A stretch of DNA of 24,258 nucleotides from Treponema sp. (GTDB lineage: Bacteria; Spirochaetota; Spirochaetia; Treponematales; UBA12059): positions 1 through 24,258 of the forward strand of contig JAAYUR010000165.1 of NCBI GenBank assembly GCA_012517645.1, in the 5' to 3' direction. The notes under the pieces are model-generated. The model was not told the DNA's origin. It made no database searches and worked only from the letters and a program-made list of their open reading frames with translations. Positions 1-7,797 of this stretch are shown in pieces. Each line of letters opens with the position of its first letter. Positions within the stretch are counted from its first letter, which is position 1. The translations under genes were made by a program, and so were the position numbers.

Positions 1-662
1 CCCATACCAAGGCTCGCATCCGCTCAATCACGGCTGGCCGCATCCGCGAGGCGCTCGACGAAGGGAAGATCGTCATTGCCGCCGGATTCCAGGGAATCAC
101 CGAAGAGCAGGACATCACCACCCTTGGCCGGGGCGGCAGCGACACCACCGCCGTGGCCCTGGCGGCCTACCTGGGAGCCGACTACGCGGACATCTACACG
201 GACGTGCCCGGGGTGGCCGCGGCGGATCCGAGGATCGTCCCGGACGCCCCCTTCCTGGATTACCTGGACTACCGGTCCATGTATCGGCTGGCCGCCTACG
301 GAGCCCGGGTCCTCCACGACCGCTCCGCCAAGATCGCCGAGGAGCGCGGGGTGCGGATCCGTGTCCTCTCCACCTTCGACGACCGTCCCGGGACCCTGAT
401 CGGCCCCGAACGGCCGGGCACGGCGGAGCCCGCCTTCCTGGGCATCGCTGTGGACAAGAAAAGCCCCGAGTTCTCGGTTGTCACGATCCTATTCCGGACG
501 GGCCGGGGCGGAGAGAGGGTCGGCAAGGCCGCGCAGGCCGCGGCTCCCTGGACCCGGGACCGGATCCCCTTGGAGGATCCCGACGCCGCGGCGTTCCGAT
601 GCCCCGCCGCGTCCGCCCCGGACTTGGCCCGGGCCTTGTTCGCGGCCTTCCGGGCGAACTAG
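1..662 (+). CDS. lysC: Aspartokinase, C-terminal part (5' end outside window)
   Basis: Aspartate kinase phosphorylates L-aspartate in the first step of the Lys/Thr/Met/diaminopimelate pathway in the cytoplasm. The frame is open from base 3. It shows the family core motifs FQGITE, TTLGRGGSDTTAVALAA and IYTDVPGV.AADPRIVP, then the Y..M..LA.YGA.VLH.RS block and the VR..STF.D.PGTLI end of the kinase domain. Only about 85 residues follow, where typical aspartokinases carry two ACT domains of about 160 residues. At most one, possibly degenerate, ACT domain remains (starting near FLGIAVDKKSPEF), so feedback control may differ from the usual form. The TAG stop overlaps the stop of the convergent minus-strand gene by 4 nt. 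The family call is very secure. The symbol is less so, because isoenzymes (thrA/metL/lysC/ask) cannot be told apart from the C-terminus. Confidence 0.93.
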   Translation, partial: HTKARIRSITAGRIREALDEGKIVIAAGFQGITEEQDITTLGRGGSDTTAVALAAYLGADYADIYTDVPGVAAADPRIVPDAPFLDYLDYRSMYRLAAYGARVLHDRSAKIAEERGVRIRVLSTFDDRPGTLIGPERPGTAEPAFLGIAVDKKSPEFSVVTILFRTGRGGERVGKAAQAAAPWTRDRIPLEDPDAAAFRCPAASAPDLARALFAAFRAN

Positions 663-961
663 AGGCCGCGCTTGAAGGACGAGACCTCGTAGATCCGGAT
701 ATCCGGCGGCTCCTCAAGAAGGTCCTTCAAGGCCGCCCGAAACTCCGCCAGGTGGGGGGCCTTCAGGTGGGCGTCCAGGGCTTCCCGGCTCTCCCATTGC
801 TCGAAGAGGAAGAAGGTGCGGTCGTCGTCGATTCCCGCGTAGAAGGTGTTGTCCCCATTCCCGGCCTCGCGGCGGGTCTTCTCGGAGCAGCTTCGGGCCG
901 CCTTCAGCGCTTCCTCGCGCTTCCCGGGCTTGGCCTTGTAGGTCACGGCTATGGCGAGCAT
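659..961 (-). CDS. Antibiotic biosynthesis monooxygenase (ABM) domain protein
   Basis: This 100-residue protein has the single ferredoxin-like ABM fold seen in YgiN-type quinol monooxygenases. The N-terminal strand (MLAIAVTYKAKPGKREEALKAA) leads to a middle strand with FFLFEQWESREALDAHLKAPHL, the hallmark E.W.s..al..H...ph/f pattern, and the protein ends in a short strand IRIYEV. Its length is normal for the family. The ATG at 961 is supported by GGGAGGA about 6 nt upstream. It lies 90 nt downstream of the interrupted cation-efflux gene on the same strand and overlaps the aspartokinase stop tail-to-tail. A TATAAG about 42 nt upstream of the ATG could be a -10, but I see no matching -35. Substrate is unknown; members include quinol oxidases and simple small-molecule binding proteins. 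Confidence 0.8.
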   Translation of the reverse strand: MLAIAVTYKAKPGKREEALKAARSCSEKTRREAGNGDNTFYAGIDDDRTFFLFEQWESREALDAHLKAPHLAEFRAALKDLLEEPPDIRIYEVSSFKRGL

Positions 962-1051
962 GCTGGTTCCTCCCTGCGGATGCGGTTCCTGGATGCCATC
1001 TTATACGGGTCGGGTCCGGAATGATAGAGTCCGACCCTCGACGGTCGTCCC

Positions 1052-1918
1052 TCAGTCCCGTCTCGGCTCCAGGTGTACGGTGGCTTCGAAGCCCAGCCGC
1101 TCCTTCAGGATCCCCTCCAGGCTCGAAGCCGCATGGTGGGCCTCCTTCACCGTCATGTCCTGGGGCATCCGGGCGTGCAGGGTTACTTCCACGTGATCCC
1201 CGTACCTATGCACGTGGATGTGGTGGATGTCGGAAGCCTCCGGGACCCGCTCGTCCGCCAGGGTCCGTATGCTGCGCACGATCTGCTCGTCCGGGACTTC
1301 TCCCATGAGAGGGTCGGCCGCGTTTCGGAGAATGTCGAAGGCCGCGTACAGGATCAGCAAGGACACCCCGATCCCCAGAACCCCGTCGATCCACCAGAAC
1401 CTCCGCTGGAGCATGGCCCCGACCAGGATGAGAGCCGAGGCCAGGGCGTCGCTCCGGTGATGCCAACCGTCCGCCACCAGGGCTTGGGATTTTACCCGGC
1501 GCCCGGCCCGGATCGAGAACTGCGCGATGACCTACTTGAGGAGCACCGAGACCGCGAACACGATGACCGCCGCTGCCCCGAATTCCGCGCCCCGGCGCTC
1601 CCGAAGCTGGACGATGGCATCCTTCAGGAAGTTGGCCCCGACCACGCCCAGGAGGGTGCCGATGACGACGGCCGCCACGAGCTCCGCCCGTCCGTGGCCG
1701 AAGGGGTGCTTCCGGTCCCCGGGTCGGGAGGATACCCAGAACCCCAGGACAACCACCAGGGAGGTCAGGGTGTCCGACATGGTGTGCCAGGCATCGGCGA
1801 TCATGGCCACGGATCCCGCGGCCGATCCCACCCAGATCTTCAGCCCGAAGAGCAGGGTGTTGAGGACCGCCGAGAGGGCGCCCTCCAGGTACCCCAGGTT
1901 GCGTTTTTCGTCTACCAT
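1052..1918 (-). pseudogene. Cation diffusion facilitator (CDF) transporter interrupted by an in-frame TAG
   Basis: CDF proteins are inner-membrane H+/metal antiporters that export Zn2+, Fe2+ or Mn2+. Translation from ATG 1918 gives about 128 residues, ending ...FAVSVLLK, followed by TAG at 1532-1534. The same frame then continues for 18 stop-free codons into GTG 1477 (MADGWHHRSDALAS...) and runs to 1052. This is a single nonsense codon, not a frameshift. Ignoring it gives a normal-length protein (about 288 codons). TM2 has HTMSD and TM5 has HHRSD, the HxxxD/HxxxD metal site; the C-terminal cytosolic domain has HIHVHRYGDHVEV. The stop falls in the loop between TM4 and TM5, where relatives often have Glu or Gln (GAG/CAG to TAG). 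TAG is an ordinary stop in several neighbouring genes, so recoding is unlikely. A sequencing error, a recent nonsense mutation, or translation as two pieces (GTG 1477 restart) are possible. Confidence 0.82.
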
Positions 1919-1948
1919 GGCGACCCGCCTTTCCAAGGTCCCGGGAAT

Positions 1949-1985
1949 AAAAAAACCCGCGGGCCCGATGTACGGTCCCGCGGGG
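1949..1985 (-). terminator. Intrinsic (Rho-independent) terminator, minus strand
   Basis: Arms CCCGCGGGCCCG (1956-1967) and CGGTCCCGCGGG (1973-1984) form a 12-bp stem with one mismatch and the loop ATGTA. On the minus strand the stem is followed by seven T residues (1955-1949). It lies about 230 nt downstream of galE and 30 nt upstream of the CDF start, so it probably ends the minus-strand operon that begins near 7758. Confidence 0.85.
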
Positions 1986-2098
1986 TATATCCCGCTGCTT
2001 GTAGCCCGGCGGCGCCGTACCCGTTTGGAAGGCCGGCCCGCCTGTTCCTAATCCGGAAGGTAATCCGCGGACCGGGGAGTGTCAAGACCTCGGGGCCG

Positions 2099-2129
2099 CG
2101 GCGACGAAGCCCTGCGGGCTTCGTCGAGT
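2099..2129 (+). repeat. Palindromic repeat, copy 1 (perfect 11-bp hairpin)
   Basis: Arm CGACGAAGCCC (2102-2112), loop TGC, arm GGGCTTCGTCG (2116-2126). The flanks CGG and AGT are shared with the second copy at 2172-2202. No T-tract follows on either strand, so this looks like a dispersed REP-like element or mRNA-stabilising hairpin rather than a terminator. Confidence 0.85.
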
Positions 2130-2150
2130 TTCTCTAACCTAGTCCGCGCG

Positions 2151-2169
2151 AGGGCGGCCGAGCCGCCCT
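2151..2169 (+). repeat. Perfect 8-bp hairpin between the two palindromic repeats
   Basis: Arm AGGGCGGC (2151-2158), loop CGA, arm GCCGCCCT (2162-2169). Its sequence is unrelated to the flanking 31-bp repeats, but it sits between them and gives three successive hairpins in about 100 bp. Confidence 0.7.
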
Positions 2170-2171
2170 TT

Positions 2172-2202
2172 CGGCGATGAAGCCCTGCGGGCTTCATCGA
2201 GT
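2172..2202 (+). repeat. Palindromic repeat, copy 2 (perfect 11-bp hairpin)
   Basis: Arm CGATGAAGCCC (2175-2185), loop TGC, arm GGGCTTCATCG (2189-2199). It differs from copy 1 by one compensated pair (C-G to T-A), so the stem is kept although the sequence changed. It starts 73 bp after copy 1 in the same orientation and ends 15 bp before the galE stop. Confidence 0.85.
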
Positions 2203-2216
2203 ATTCCGAAACGATT

Positions 2217-3185
2217 TCAGTCTCTAGTGTATGCCTCCCAGGTAGTCCGGACGAGGGTGGCGGCGTCGGAGCGGCGGGCGGTCCAGCCGAGGAGGCTCCG
2301 GGCCAAGGCCGAGGAGGCCACCAGCTTGGCGGGGTCCCCGGGACGCCGGGCGGTCATGGCCGTGGGGATGGGTTTCCCGGTGATCCTCCGGGCGGCCTCC
2401 AGGATCTCCAGGACCGAGAGGCCCTCCTCGCTTCCCAAGTTGACGGTCAGGCTCCGGTCGTTCCGTTCGATGTACTCCAGGCCCGCGACGTGGGCGTCCG
2501 CCAGGTCCGAGACGTGGACGTAATCCCGCACCCCCGTGCCGTCCGGGGTCGGGTAGTCGGTACCGAAAACCTTGAGCTCGGGCCTGCGTCCGACGGCCAC
2601 CTCCATGATGACGGGGATCAGGTTGGCGGGATTCCTCTCCAGCCCCCGGACCCGGCCGGCCTCGTCGTAGCCCGCGGCGTTGAAATACCGAAGCGCCGCG
2701 AACCGAAGCCCCTTGAGCTTGTCGTACCAGCCCAGGAAGCGCTCGATCTCCAGCTTGGTGAAGCCGTAATAGTTCTCCGGATTGGTCGGATGCCCCTCGT
2801 CCAGGGGTATGTACTCGGGTTCCCCGTAGACCGCCGCGGAGGAGGAGAAGACGATCCTTCTCACACCCGCGGCGCAGGCGGCGTTCAGGATGTTCAACGT
2901 TCCCGAGATGTTGTTGACCGAATACTTCTCGGGCTTTTCCATGGACTCCCCGGCGGCCTTGAAGGCGGCCAGGTGGACCAGGGCGTCGTATCCGCCCTTC
3001 GTCACCGCCAGGAGGCGGTCGTAGTCCAGGATGTCCCCCTCCTCGAAGCGGGCTTCGGGAAACAGGTTCTCCCGGACTCCCGTGGAGAGGTTGTCGAAAA
3101 CCGTCACCTCCGCGCCCCTGTCCAGGAAGGCCCGGACCACGTGGCTGCCGATGTAGCCGGCCCCGCCGATCACCAGTATCCTCAT
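2217..3185 (-). CDS. galE: UDP-glucose 4-epimerase
   Basis: This enzyme interconverts UDP-glucose and UDP-galactose with NAD in the cytoplasm, supplying sugar nucleotides for glycans. The 322-residue protein starts MRILVIGGAGYIGSHVV (Rossmann GGAGYIGSH), has the D.R-type N-terminal strands, SSSAAVYG with the active-site Ser region, YYGFTKLEIE (YxxxK), the LRYFNAAGYDE block, and GTGVRDYVHVSDLADAH. Length is normal. ATG 3185 is chosen over an in-frame TTG at 3203 because AAGGAG lies just upstream of the ATG. Only 14 nt separate it from the fapA-like stop, so it is the last gene of that operon. Other extended SDR sugar epimerases are possible, but the GTGVRDY/AHV motif set is that of GalE. Confidence 0.93.
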   Translation of the reverse strand: MRILVIGGAGYIGSHVVRAFLDRGAEVTVFDNLSTGVRENLFPEARFEEGDILDYDRLLAVTKGGYDALVHLAAFKAAGESMEKPEKYSVNNISGTLNILNAACAAGVRRIVFSSSAAVYGEPEYIPLDEGHPTNPENYYGFTKLEIERFLGWYDKLKGLRFAALRYFNAAGYDEAGRVRGLERNPANLIPVIMEVAVGRRPELKVFGTDYPTPDGTGVRDYVHVSDLADAHVAGLEYIERNDRSLTVNLGSEEGLSVLEILEAARRITGKPIPTAMTARRPGDPAKLVASSALARSLLGWTARRSDAATLVRTTWEAYTRD

Positions 3186-3199
3186 CCGCCTCTCCTTTC

Positions 3200-6139
3200 T
3201 CAACTCAAGGGCTTTTCCACGATGCGTCCCATCTGGACATCGAAGGTGAAGACCACCCGCTCCTTGCGGCTCCGGATCTCCAGGAAGCGGTTGTGGCTCT
3301 CCAGGATCACCCCCGGATGCGCCACCCCCCGGACAATCACCGCCGACTCATGGTGCTCCTCGAACCGCTCCTTGAGGTCGAACACCCGCAGGCTGCGCTT
3401 CTCGATGAGCTTTAGAATCTTGGTCTTGTCCTGCCGGACCTCGTCCAGGGAGAAGCCCCCCCGTTCCAGTTCCTTCATCCGCTTGTCCGTTTGGAGGATC
3501 AGGGCTTTTAACCGTTCGATCTCCCGCTCCTCCGCCTCGGCCTGGTCCGCCAGCAGGTAGTCTTGACCGAAGGAAACTTCGGTCTTGATCCCGTTCTCGG
3601 AGCCGAGGCTCTGGACCTCCACGCCTCTCCGGGCCCGAACGACTCCCCCGATCAGAATCCCCTTGTCCCCGCCCAGAACCAGGCGTCCGTTGGTCTTCAC
3701 GTTGCACAACAGGCAGGCGCCCCGGAGGGATACGCCCTCCACGGCCAGGAGCAGGGCCTGCTCCGCGAAGGCGGCTTCCAATGTTTTCCGCGCCCGGAGG
3801 GTGGCCTTTCGCCGGCCCTTGATTCCCTCCCCGACGCGGACCGACCCGTCCGAGGAGATCAGGGCGGCCTCCACGGAGCCCGAGACGGTCACGTCCCCCT
3901 CCGCGAAGACCGTGTATCCGCCCAGGACGGAACCCGAGACCTGGACGGCTCCGGGGAAGCGGATATTCCCCGTGGCGGGACCCACGTCCCCGGCCACCTG
4001 CTTTCCCTGGACAATGGAGAGGCGGTTCCCTTCGAAGTAAAGCTCTCCGGTCTTGGCCGCCGTGAGAAGGACGTTGCCCTCCGGGGTCCGGTCCTCCCGG
4101 ATCGAGGAGTCCCACTGGGGCGGCGGGGCGGCCCGGGGATCCACGGGCGGCTTGATCGGCTGGCCCCGGACGTCGATCCCGTCCTCCCCCTCCCCTCCGA
4201 AGCGGACCAGCTCCACCAGGGGCTGGCCCTCGGTGACCAGGGTCGAACGGTCCTGGTTCTTGTAGTCCGCGCTGCCGTCCTCCCGGATGGTCACCGCCGC
4301 GCCCGTGGCCTTGCGGACCCTCCATTCCACTCGGACGCCGCCGGCGGGCACAGGGTCCTTCCGGCGGGCTACGACGAGGTTCTGTACGGGCCGGCCCTCC
4401 AGGGTTTCCAGGACCGCCTTGGAAACGGCTTCCCGATCGATGCCGTACTTCACCTCCTCCGCGGCCAGGGCGGAGAGCACGGTGTCGACCGTGGGCGGGG
4501 GAGCCAAGCCCTCCGGGGGATACAGGGAGATCCTGGCTTCCGAGTAATCCGGGGCCGGGCTCACATCGACCTTGAACTCCTTGTACGGGACCACCCGCAG
4601 AAGGAACTCCCCGTCCCGCTCTCCCTGGAGAACGAGCCCCTCCGCCTCGGAACGGAACACGTCCCGCAGGCGGGCCACGTTCTCGAAGGAGCGGACATTG
4701 GGATCCGCCCCGGGTATTCCCGGGAGGGGCTCGCCCAGGACGGACTGGCCCGGGGTGCCGGGGGACGGGGGCGTGAATTTCCCGATCTCCTGGCCGGCCT
4801 GTACGAAACAGATCCCCGAGGCGTCCGCCAGGGGAAAATCCCCGAGGCTCGGGACTGCGGAGGACAGGGCCGGGTGGGCTGCCACGGCCTTGCGCAGAGG
4901 CTCCGCCTGCTCCTCGGGCAGGAACGCCACGGACCAGACCAGCTCCCGGTCCTTGCCCTTGCCCGGAGGACGGCCCTGGGCCAGGACGTAGTCCACGAGC
5001 TCGGATTCCGGCCCCTTGAAGAACTCCAGGAGGTCCTTCTTGACCTTGGCGGTGTCCATTCCCGAGATCTTGGCCCGGGCGATGGCGGTACCCAGGGCGG
5101 GCAGCTCCAGGGGCCGCCCCCGGCCCCGGCCCTTCCGGACGGTCACGGAGGCGCGCATCCGGTCCGGGGAGATCACCACGTCCACGGAGGCGTCCCGGCT
5201 CTCGGAGATGCTGAACGACAGAAGGGGTTCCGCTTCCGCGACGGATTTCCGGATCGCCCGGTGTATCTCCTCCGGGGATACCAGGGTGGCGCGATCGGCC
5301 CCCTGGCCCTCCGCGGCCGCCAGGATCTCCTCCGGGGCGGGCAATTCCAACCTCAGGTCCCCGGGGGTGAAATTGAGCAGGAAGGATGTTCCGTCCGCGG
5401 ACCGGAGGACCTCCCAGGCATGGAGGGCAAAGGGCCGGACGTCCACCCATCGGGAGCCGATCCGTACGAAGCCCTCCGTGGAAGCGGTTATCTCGTTCCG
5501 GTTCCGGGCCGCGCCCTCGCCGCAGTGAAAGGTCGTATCCTCGGGCCCCTCGGGGTTGATAGCCTTGCCGTAGACGGTCTTCCCGGGCTTGCCCGGAACC
5601 GCGTTCGACAGGAGGGCCAGACGCTGGCCTCTGCGCGCGAACCCGACCTTTTGGACCTTGGTGTCCAGGACCACCGGTTCCCGGACCTCCCGTTTCTCCA
5701 CCTCGACGATCCGCTCTTCCCGGGCGGGAAGGAAGGGCAGGGCCCCGGGTTTTCGGATCACCTTCTCCACGGAAACCTTTTCCGTCCGGACCCGGAACAC
5801 CGACGGCGCCGGGGACTGCCGCAAAACCTCTTCCCGGAAGGGCTCGGCCTCAGGGGGAACGGGCAGGTCCGCCCACTCGGGATCCTCCGGGACAGGCGGC
5901 TCCGGGGGAACGCCCCGGACCAGAACCTCCGATGCCGGCCCTCCCGCCCGGGCGAACTTGGAGAGAATCTCCTCGACCCGCTTTTGGGAGACCCCGGCCA
6001 GGCGGGCGTCCAGGGCCAGGCGCATCGTCCGGCCGACGCTCCACGCCTCGCCCTTGGGGTCCGGATTGAAAGCCAGGACGGCCTCGAGACCCGCGGGATC
6101 GACCCGGAGTTCGATCGAGCCGGTGGGAGCCGAAGCCAC
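3200..6139 (-). CDS. Giant FapA-like (DUF342) protein
   Basis: FapA/DUF342 proteins are cytoplasmic scaffolds with a bactofilin-like right-handed beta-helix; their function is poorly defined. At 979 residues this one is well above the usual 450-700. The N-terminal FapA motif, a PG..G..V.G..(I/L) block, appears three times (about 181-200 KPGKTVYGKAIN, 461-475 TPGQSVLGEPLP, 652-668 EDGIDVRGQPIK). Each is preceded by a helical block such as ELVDYVLAQG or KYGIDREAV, so the region looks triplicated. Residues about 715-860 form the beta-helix (GNIRFPGAVQVSGSV, AEGDVTVSGSVEAA, GSVRVGEGIKG). Residues about 865-930 are a charged coiled coil, followed by a final beta domain. The GTG start at 6139 has AAGGGG 7 nt upstream and lies 3 nt after the parA-like stop, implying coupling. 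A structural or localisation role together with the adjacent ATPase is an inference. Confidence 0.85.
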   Translation of the reverse strand: MASAPTGSIELRVDPAGLEAVLAFNPDPKGEAWSVGRTMRLALDARLAGVSQKRVEEILSKFARAGGPASEVLVRGVPPEPPVPEDPEWADLPVPPEAEPFREEVLRQSPAPSVFRVRTEKVSVEKVIRKPGALPFLPAREERIVEVEKREVREPVVLDTKVQKVGFARRGQRLALLSNAVPGKPGKTVYGKAINPEGPEDTTFHCGEGAARNRNEITASTEGFVRIGSRWVDVRPFALHAWEVLRSADGTSFLLNFTPGDLRLELPAPEEILAAAEGQGADRATLVSPEEIHRAIRKSVAEAEPLLSFSISESRDASVDVVISPDRMRASVTVRKGRGRGRPLELPALGTAIARAKISGMDTAKVKKDLLEFFKGPESELVDYVLAQGRPPGKGKDRELVWSVAFLPEEQAEPLRKAVAAHPALSSAVPSLGDFPLADASGICFVQAGQEIGKFTPPSPGTPGQSVLGEPLPGIPGADPNVRSFENVARLRDVFRSEAEGLVLQGERDGEFLLRVVPYKEFKVDVSPAPDYSEARISLYPPEGLAPPPTVDTVLSALAAEEVKYGIDREAVSKAVLETLEGRPVQNLVVARRKDPVPAGGVRVEWRVRKATGAAVTIREDGSADYKNQDRSTLVTEGQPLVELVRFGGEGEDGIDVRGQPIKPPVDPRAAPPPQWDSSIREDRTPEGNVLLTAAKTGELYFEGNRLSIVQGKQVAGDVGPATGNIRFPGAVQVSGSVLGGYTVFAEGDVTVSGSVEAALISSDGSVRVGEGIKGRRKATLRARKTLEAAFAEQALLLAVEGVSLRGACLLCNVKTNGRLVLGGDKGILIGGVVRARRGVEVQSLGSENGIKTEVSFGQDYLLADQAEAEEREIERLKALILQTDKRMKELERGGFSLDEVRQDKTKILKLIEKRSLRVFDLKERFEEHHESAVIVRGVAHPGVILESHNRFLEIRSRKERVVFTFDVQMGRIVEKPLS

Positions 6140-6142
6140 CGC

Positions 6143-7285
6143 CTACCCCTTGAATCCCAGGGAGAAGGCCTTGACCAGCTTGGACTTGAGAAACTGGTTC
6201 TCCTTTCGGAGCTGGCCTATCTCGAACTGCTGGGACTTTACGGTCTCTACGAGGTCTCCGACGCTCAGGGAACCCGAATGAAGGAGGTCTTCGATGTATT
6301 CCACCTTGGCGGAAAAGTCGATCTCCGCCTCCATCTCCGCGGTCTGGTAGCTCTCGTCCAGGTAGGCGTCCGACAGGGTCTCCGCGCCGGCGTCCTCGCA
6401 GGACAAGAGCTTGTCGGCCATGCGGTAGATCGCCTGGGACAGGACGGCCTGGGGCTTGTACCGCAGGATGGGTATCCGGCTGCCCAGGGCGATATCCTGC
6501 AGGTCGTCCCGATACAGTATCCCCAGGTGCTCCACGTCCAGGTTCAGGTACTGTAGGCTGGACTTGCGGATCTTCTTGGCCTTTTCCGCGTCCTTGGGGT
6601 CCTCCAGCATGTTCATGACCAGCCGAGGCCGGAACTGGGCCGCCTTGGCCTCGAAGGCGGCCCGGCTCTCCGGGTCCGACCTGCCCACCTGGTCCAGGAT
6701 GGCGGGAACGTAGGCCTTCTGCAGGGAAGATCCGTCCTTCCGGAGGCCCTCCAGCACCGCATACGCGGCGGAGCCCTTCTTGAAGGTGGTCCACATGAGC
6801 CGAAAAACCGCGTTTTTAAGGAACAGGTAGGCGTTCAGGGTTGCGGTCAGGGCCGGGGCCGTCACGACGATCCCCCGGGGGGCGGTCAGGAAGAAGTCCA
6901 GGATATTGGCCCCCGTGCCGGCTCCCAGGTCCAGAACCAGGTAGTCCGCGTCCAAGGCCAACAGTTTCTTTATCAGCCGGTGCTTTTGCTGGGAGCTGAT
7001 GTTGGCCAGCCCCGGGATTTCCGCGTCCCCGGGTATGAAGCTCAGGTTGGGATAGTCCGTGGAAAGGACGATGCTGGAGAATTCCGAGCCCGAAGCAGAG
7101 AGCCAGGTGCCCACTCCCCTCCCCGAGGAGGGGATCCCCAAAATCACGTGGAGGTTCGACGCCCCCAGGTCCAGGTCCGCCAGGATCACCCGGCGTCCGG
7201 CCTCCGCCAGGGCGATGGAGAGATTCGCGGCGACCAGGGACTTGCCCACCCCGCCCTTCCCGCTGGCGATCGGCACGATGTGCAT
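6143..7285 (-). CDS. MinD/ParA-like P-loop ATPase with C-terminal coiled-coil extension
   Basis: The protein has a deviant Walker A, SGKGGVGKS (8-16), and switch ILADLDLGASN (35-44), typical of MinD/FlhG/ParA ATPases that dimerise on membranes or DNA to position cargo. DYLVLDLGAGTGANILDFF is the Walker B region. At 380 residues it is longer than MinD (about 270). After about residue 300 comes an acidic stretch (DAYLDESYQTAEMEAEIDFS) and a predicted coiled coil ending QLRKENQFLKSKLVKAF. I see no clear MinD-type amphipathic membrane helix. The start is ATG 7285, with AGGAGGG just upstream. It lies between a small membrane protein and the FapA-like gene, so it probably positions that scaffold. 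It could also be an FlhG-like flagellar regulator, but no flagellar gene lies in the window. Confidence 0.88.
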   Translation of the reverse strand: MHIVPIASGKGGVGKSLVAANLSIALAEAGRRVILADLDLGASNLHVILGIPSSGRGVGTWLSASGSEFSSIVLSTDYPNLSFIPGDAEIPGLANISSQQKHRLIKKLLALDADYLVLDLGAGTGANILDFFLTAPRGIVVTAPALTATLNAYLFLKNAVFRLMWTTFKKGSAAYAVLEGLRKDGSSLQKAYVPAILDQVGRSDPESRAAFEAKAAQFRPRLVMNMLEDPKDAEKAKKIRKSSLQYLNLDVEHLGILYRDDLQDIALGSRIPILRYKPQAVLSQAIYRMADKLLSCEDAGAETLSDAYLDESYQTAEMEAEIDFSAKVEYIEDLLHSGSLSVGDLVETVKSQQFEIGQLRKENQFLKSKLVKAFSLGFKG

Positions 7286-7293
7286 GGTCCCTC

Positions 7294-7758
7294 CTACTCG
7301 AGCTCCACGGGTTCCGGCGAAGTACGGGGGGTTGCCGGCCGCGGCTCCGCGGGCTCCAGGGGACGGACCCGCAGGGACCGGACAAGGGCGAGCCCCGCGG
7401 CGGCGTCCCAGGCCAGGAAGGCGCCCATGGCGGCCAGGAGAGTCCCGGGATCCCCCTGGGGCGGCAGTTCTCCCAGAAAGCCCAGGGCGAACCGAGCCAG
7501 CAAGGTTCCCAGGGTCAGGAAGCAGAGGGCCTTGCCCGCGGCCAGGAGGGGCCGGAAGGCGTCGTACCGTCGGGGGTCAAGCCATAGAAAAAAAAACCCG
7601 CCCGCGAAAAGAAGGTGGGGGGAGGCGGCGAACTGGAGAAGCGCCAGCGTCGTCTTGCCGGACGCTCCGCCCAGGAAGGCGCGCGCCAGGGCGATGAGGC
7701 CGAAGTACCGAACCGCTTCTCCGGCCGCGCCCAGGAGGGTGATAAAGGATCGCCGCAT
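7294..7758 (-). CDS. Small hypothetical membrane protein
   Basis: This 154-residue protein has four hydrophobic stretches (about 5-30, 38-55, 68-95 and 107-125) and a polar, Pro/Glu-rich tail (PRPATPRTSPEPVELE). I recognise no family. ATG 7758 is preferred over an in-frame TTG at 7794 because the TTG is the first base of a good -35 hexamer. The gene has no Shine-Dalgarno sequence and appears to begin at, or next to, the mRNA 5' end. It lies 8 nt before the ParA-like gene and so heads that operon. A run of nine A (7588-7596; T on the coding strand) encodes FFF and would be prone to slippage. Confidence 0.75.
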   Translation of the reverse strand: MRRSFITLLGAAGEAVRYFGLIALARAFLGGASGKTTLALLQFAASPHLLFAGGFFFLWLDPRRYDAFRPLLAAGKALCFLTLGTLLARFALGFLGELPPQGDPGTLLAAMGAFLAWDAAAGLALVRSLRVRPLEPAEPRPATPRTSPEPVELE

Positions 7759-7765
7759 GGAATCC

Positions 7766-7794
7766 AGTCTATCCGTGCCCTCCGGGGGCGTCAA
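7766..7794 (-). promoter_or_regulatory. Sigma70-type promoter of the membrane protein-parA-fapA-galE operon
   Basis: TTGACG (7794-7789), 17-nt spacer, TAGACT (7771-7766). The -10 ends 7 nt before ATG 7758, so the predicted transcript starts at or within a base or two of the start codon. Its -35 lies 3 nt from the -35 of the divergent protease promoter. Confidence 0.7.
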
Positions 7795-7797
7795 GCA

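Noticed and set aside
1532..1534. TAG read as a sense codon (pyrrolysine-type recoding)
   Set aside because: TAG ends several clearly intact genes here (aspartokinase, ABM gene, parA-like, sigma-54 activator, J protein), so it acts as a normal stop. No methylamine genes are present.
1073..2137. 354-codon open frame on the plus strand
   Set aside because: It is antisense to the CDF gene. The minus strand shows the HxxxD transporter motifs, and the plus-strand product is low complexity.
3563..6556. Very long open frame (about 1000 codons) on the plus strand
   Set aside because: It is antisense to the FapA-like and ParA-like genes and reflects GC-rich third positions. The protein is Gly/Pro/Arg-rich with no family motif, while the minus strand has clear motifs.
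6143..7285. FlhG/flagellar regulator call for the MinD-like ATPase
   Set aside because: No flagellar gene lies in the window and the protein has a coiled-coil extension absent from FlhG. The MinD/ParA family call was kept broad.
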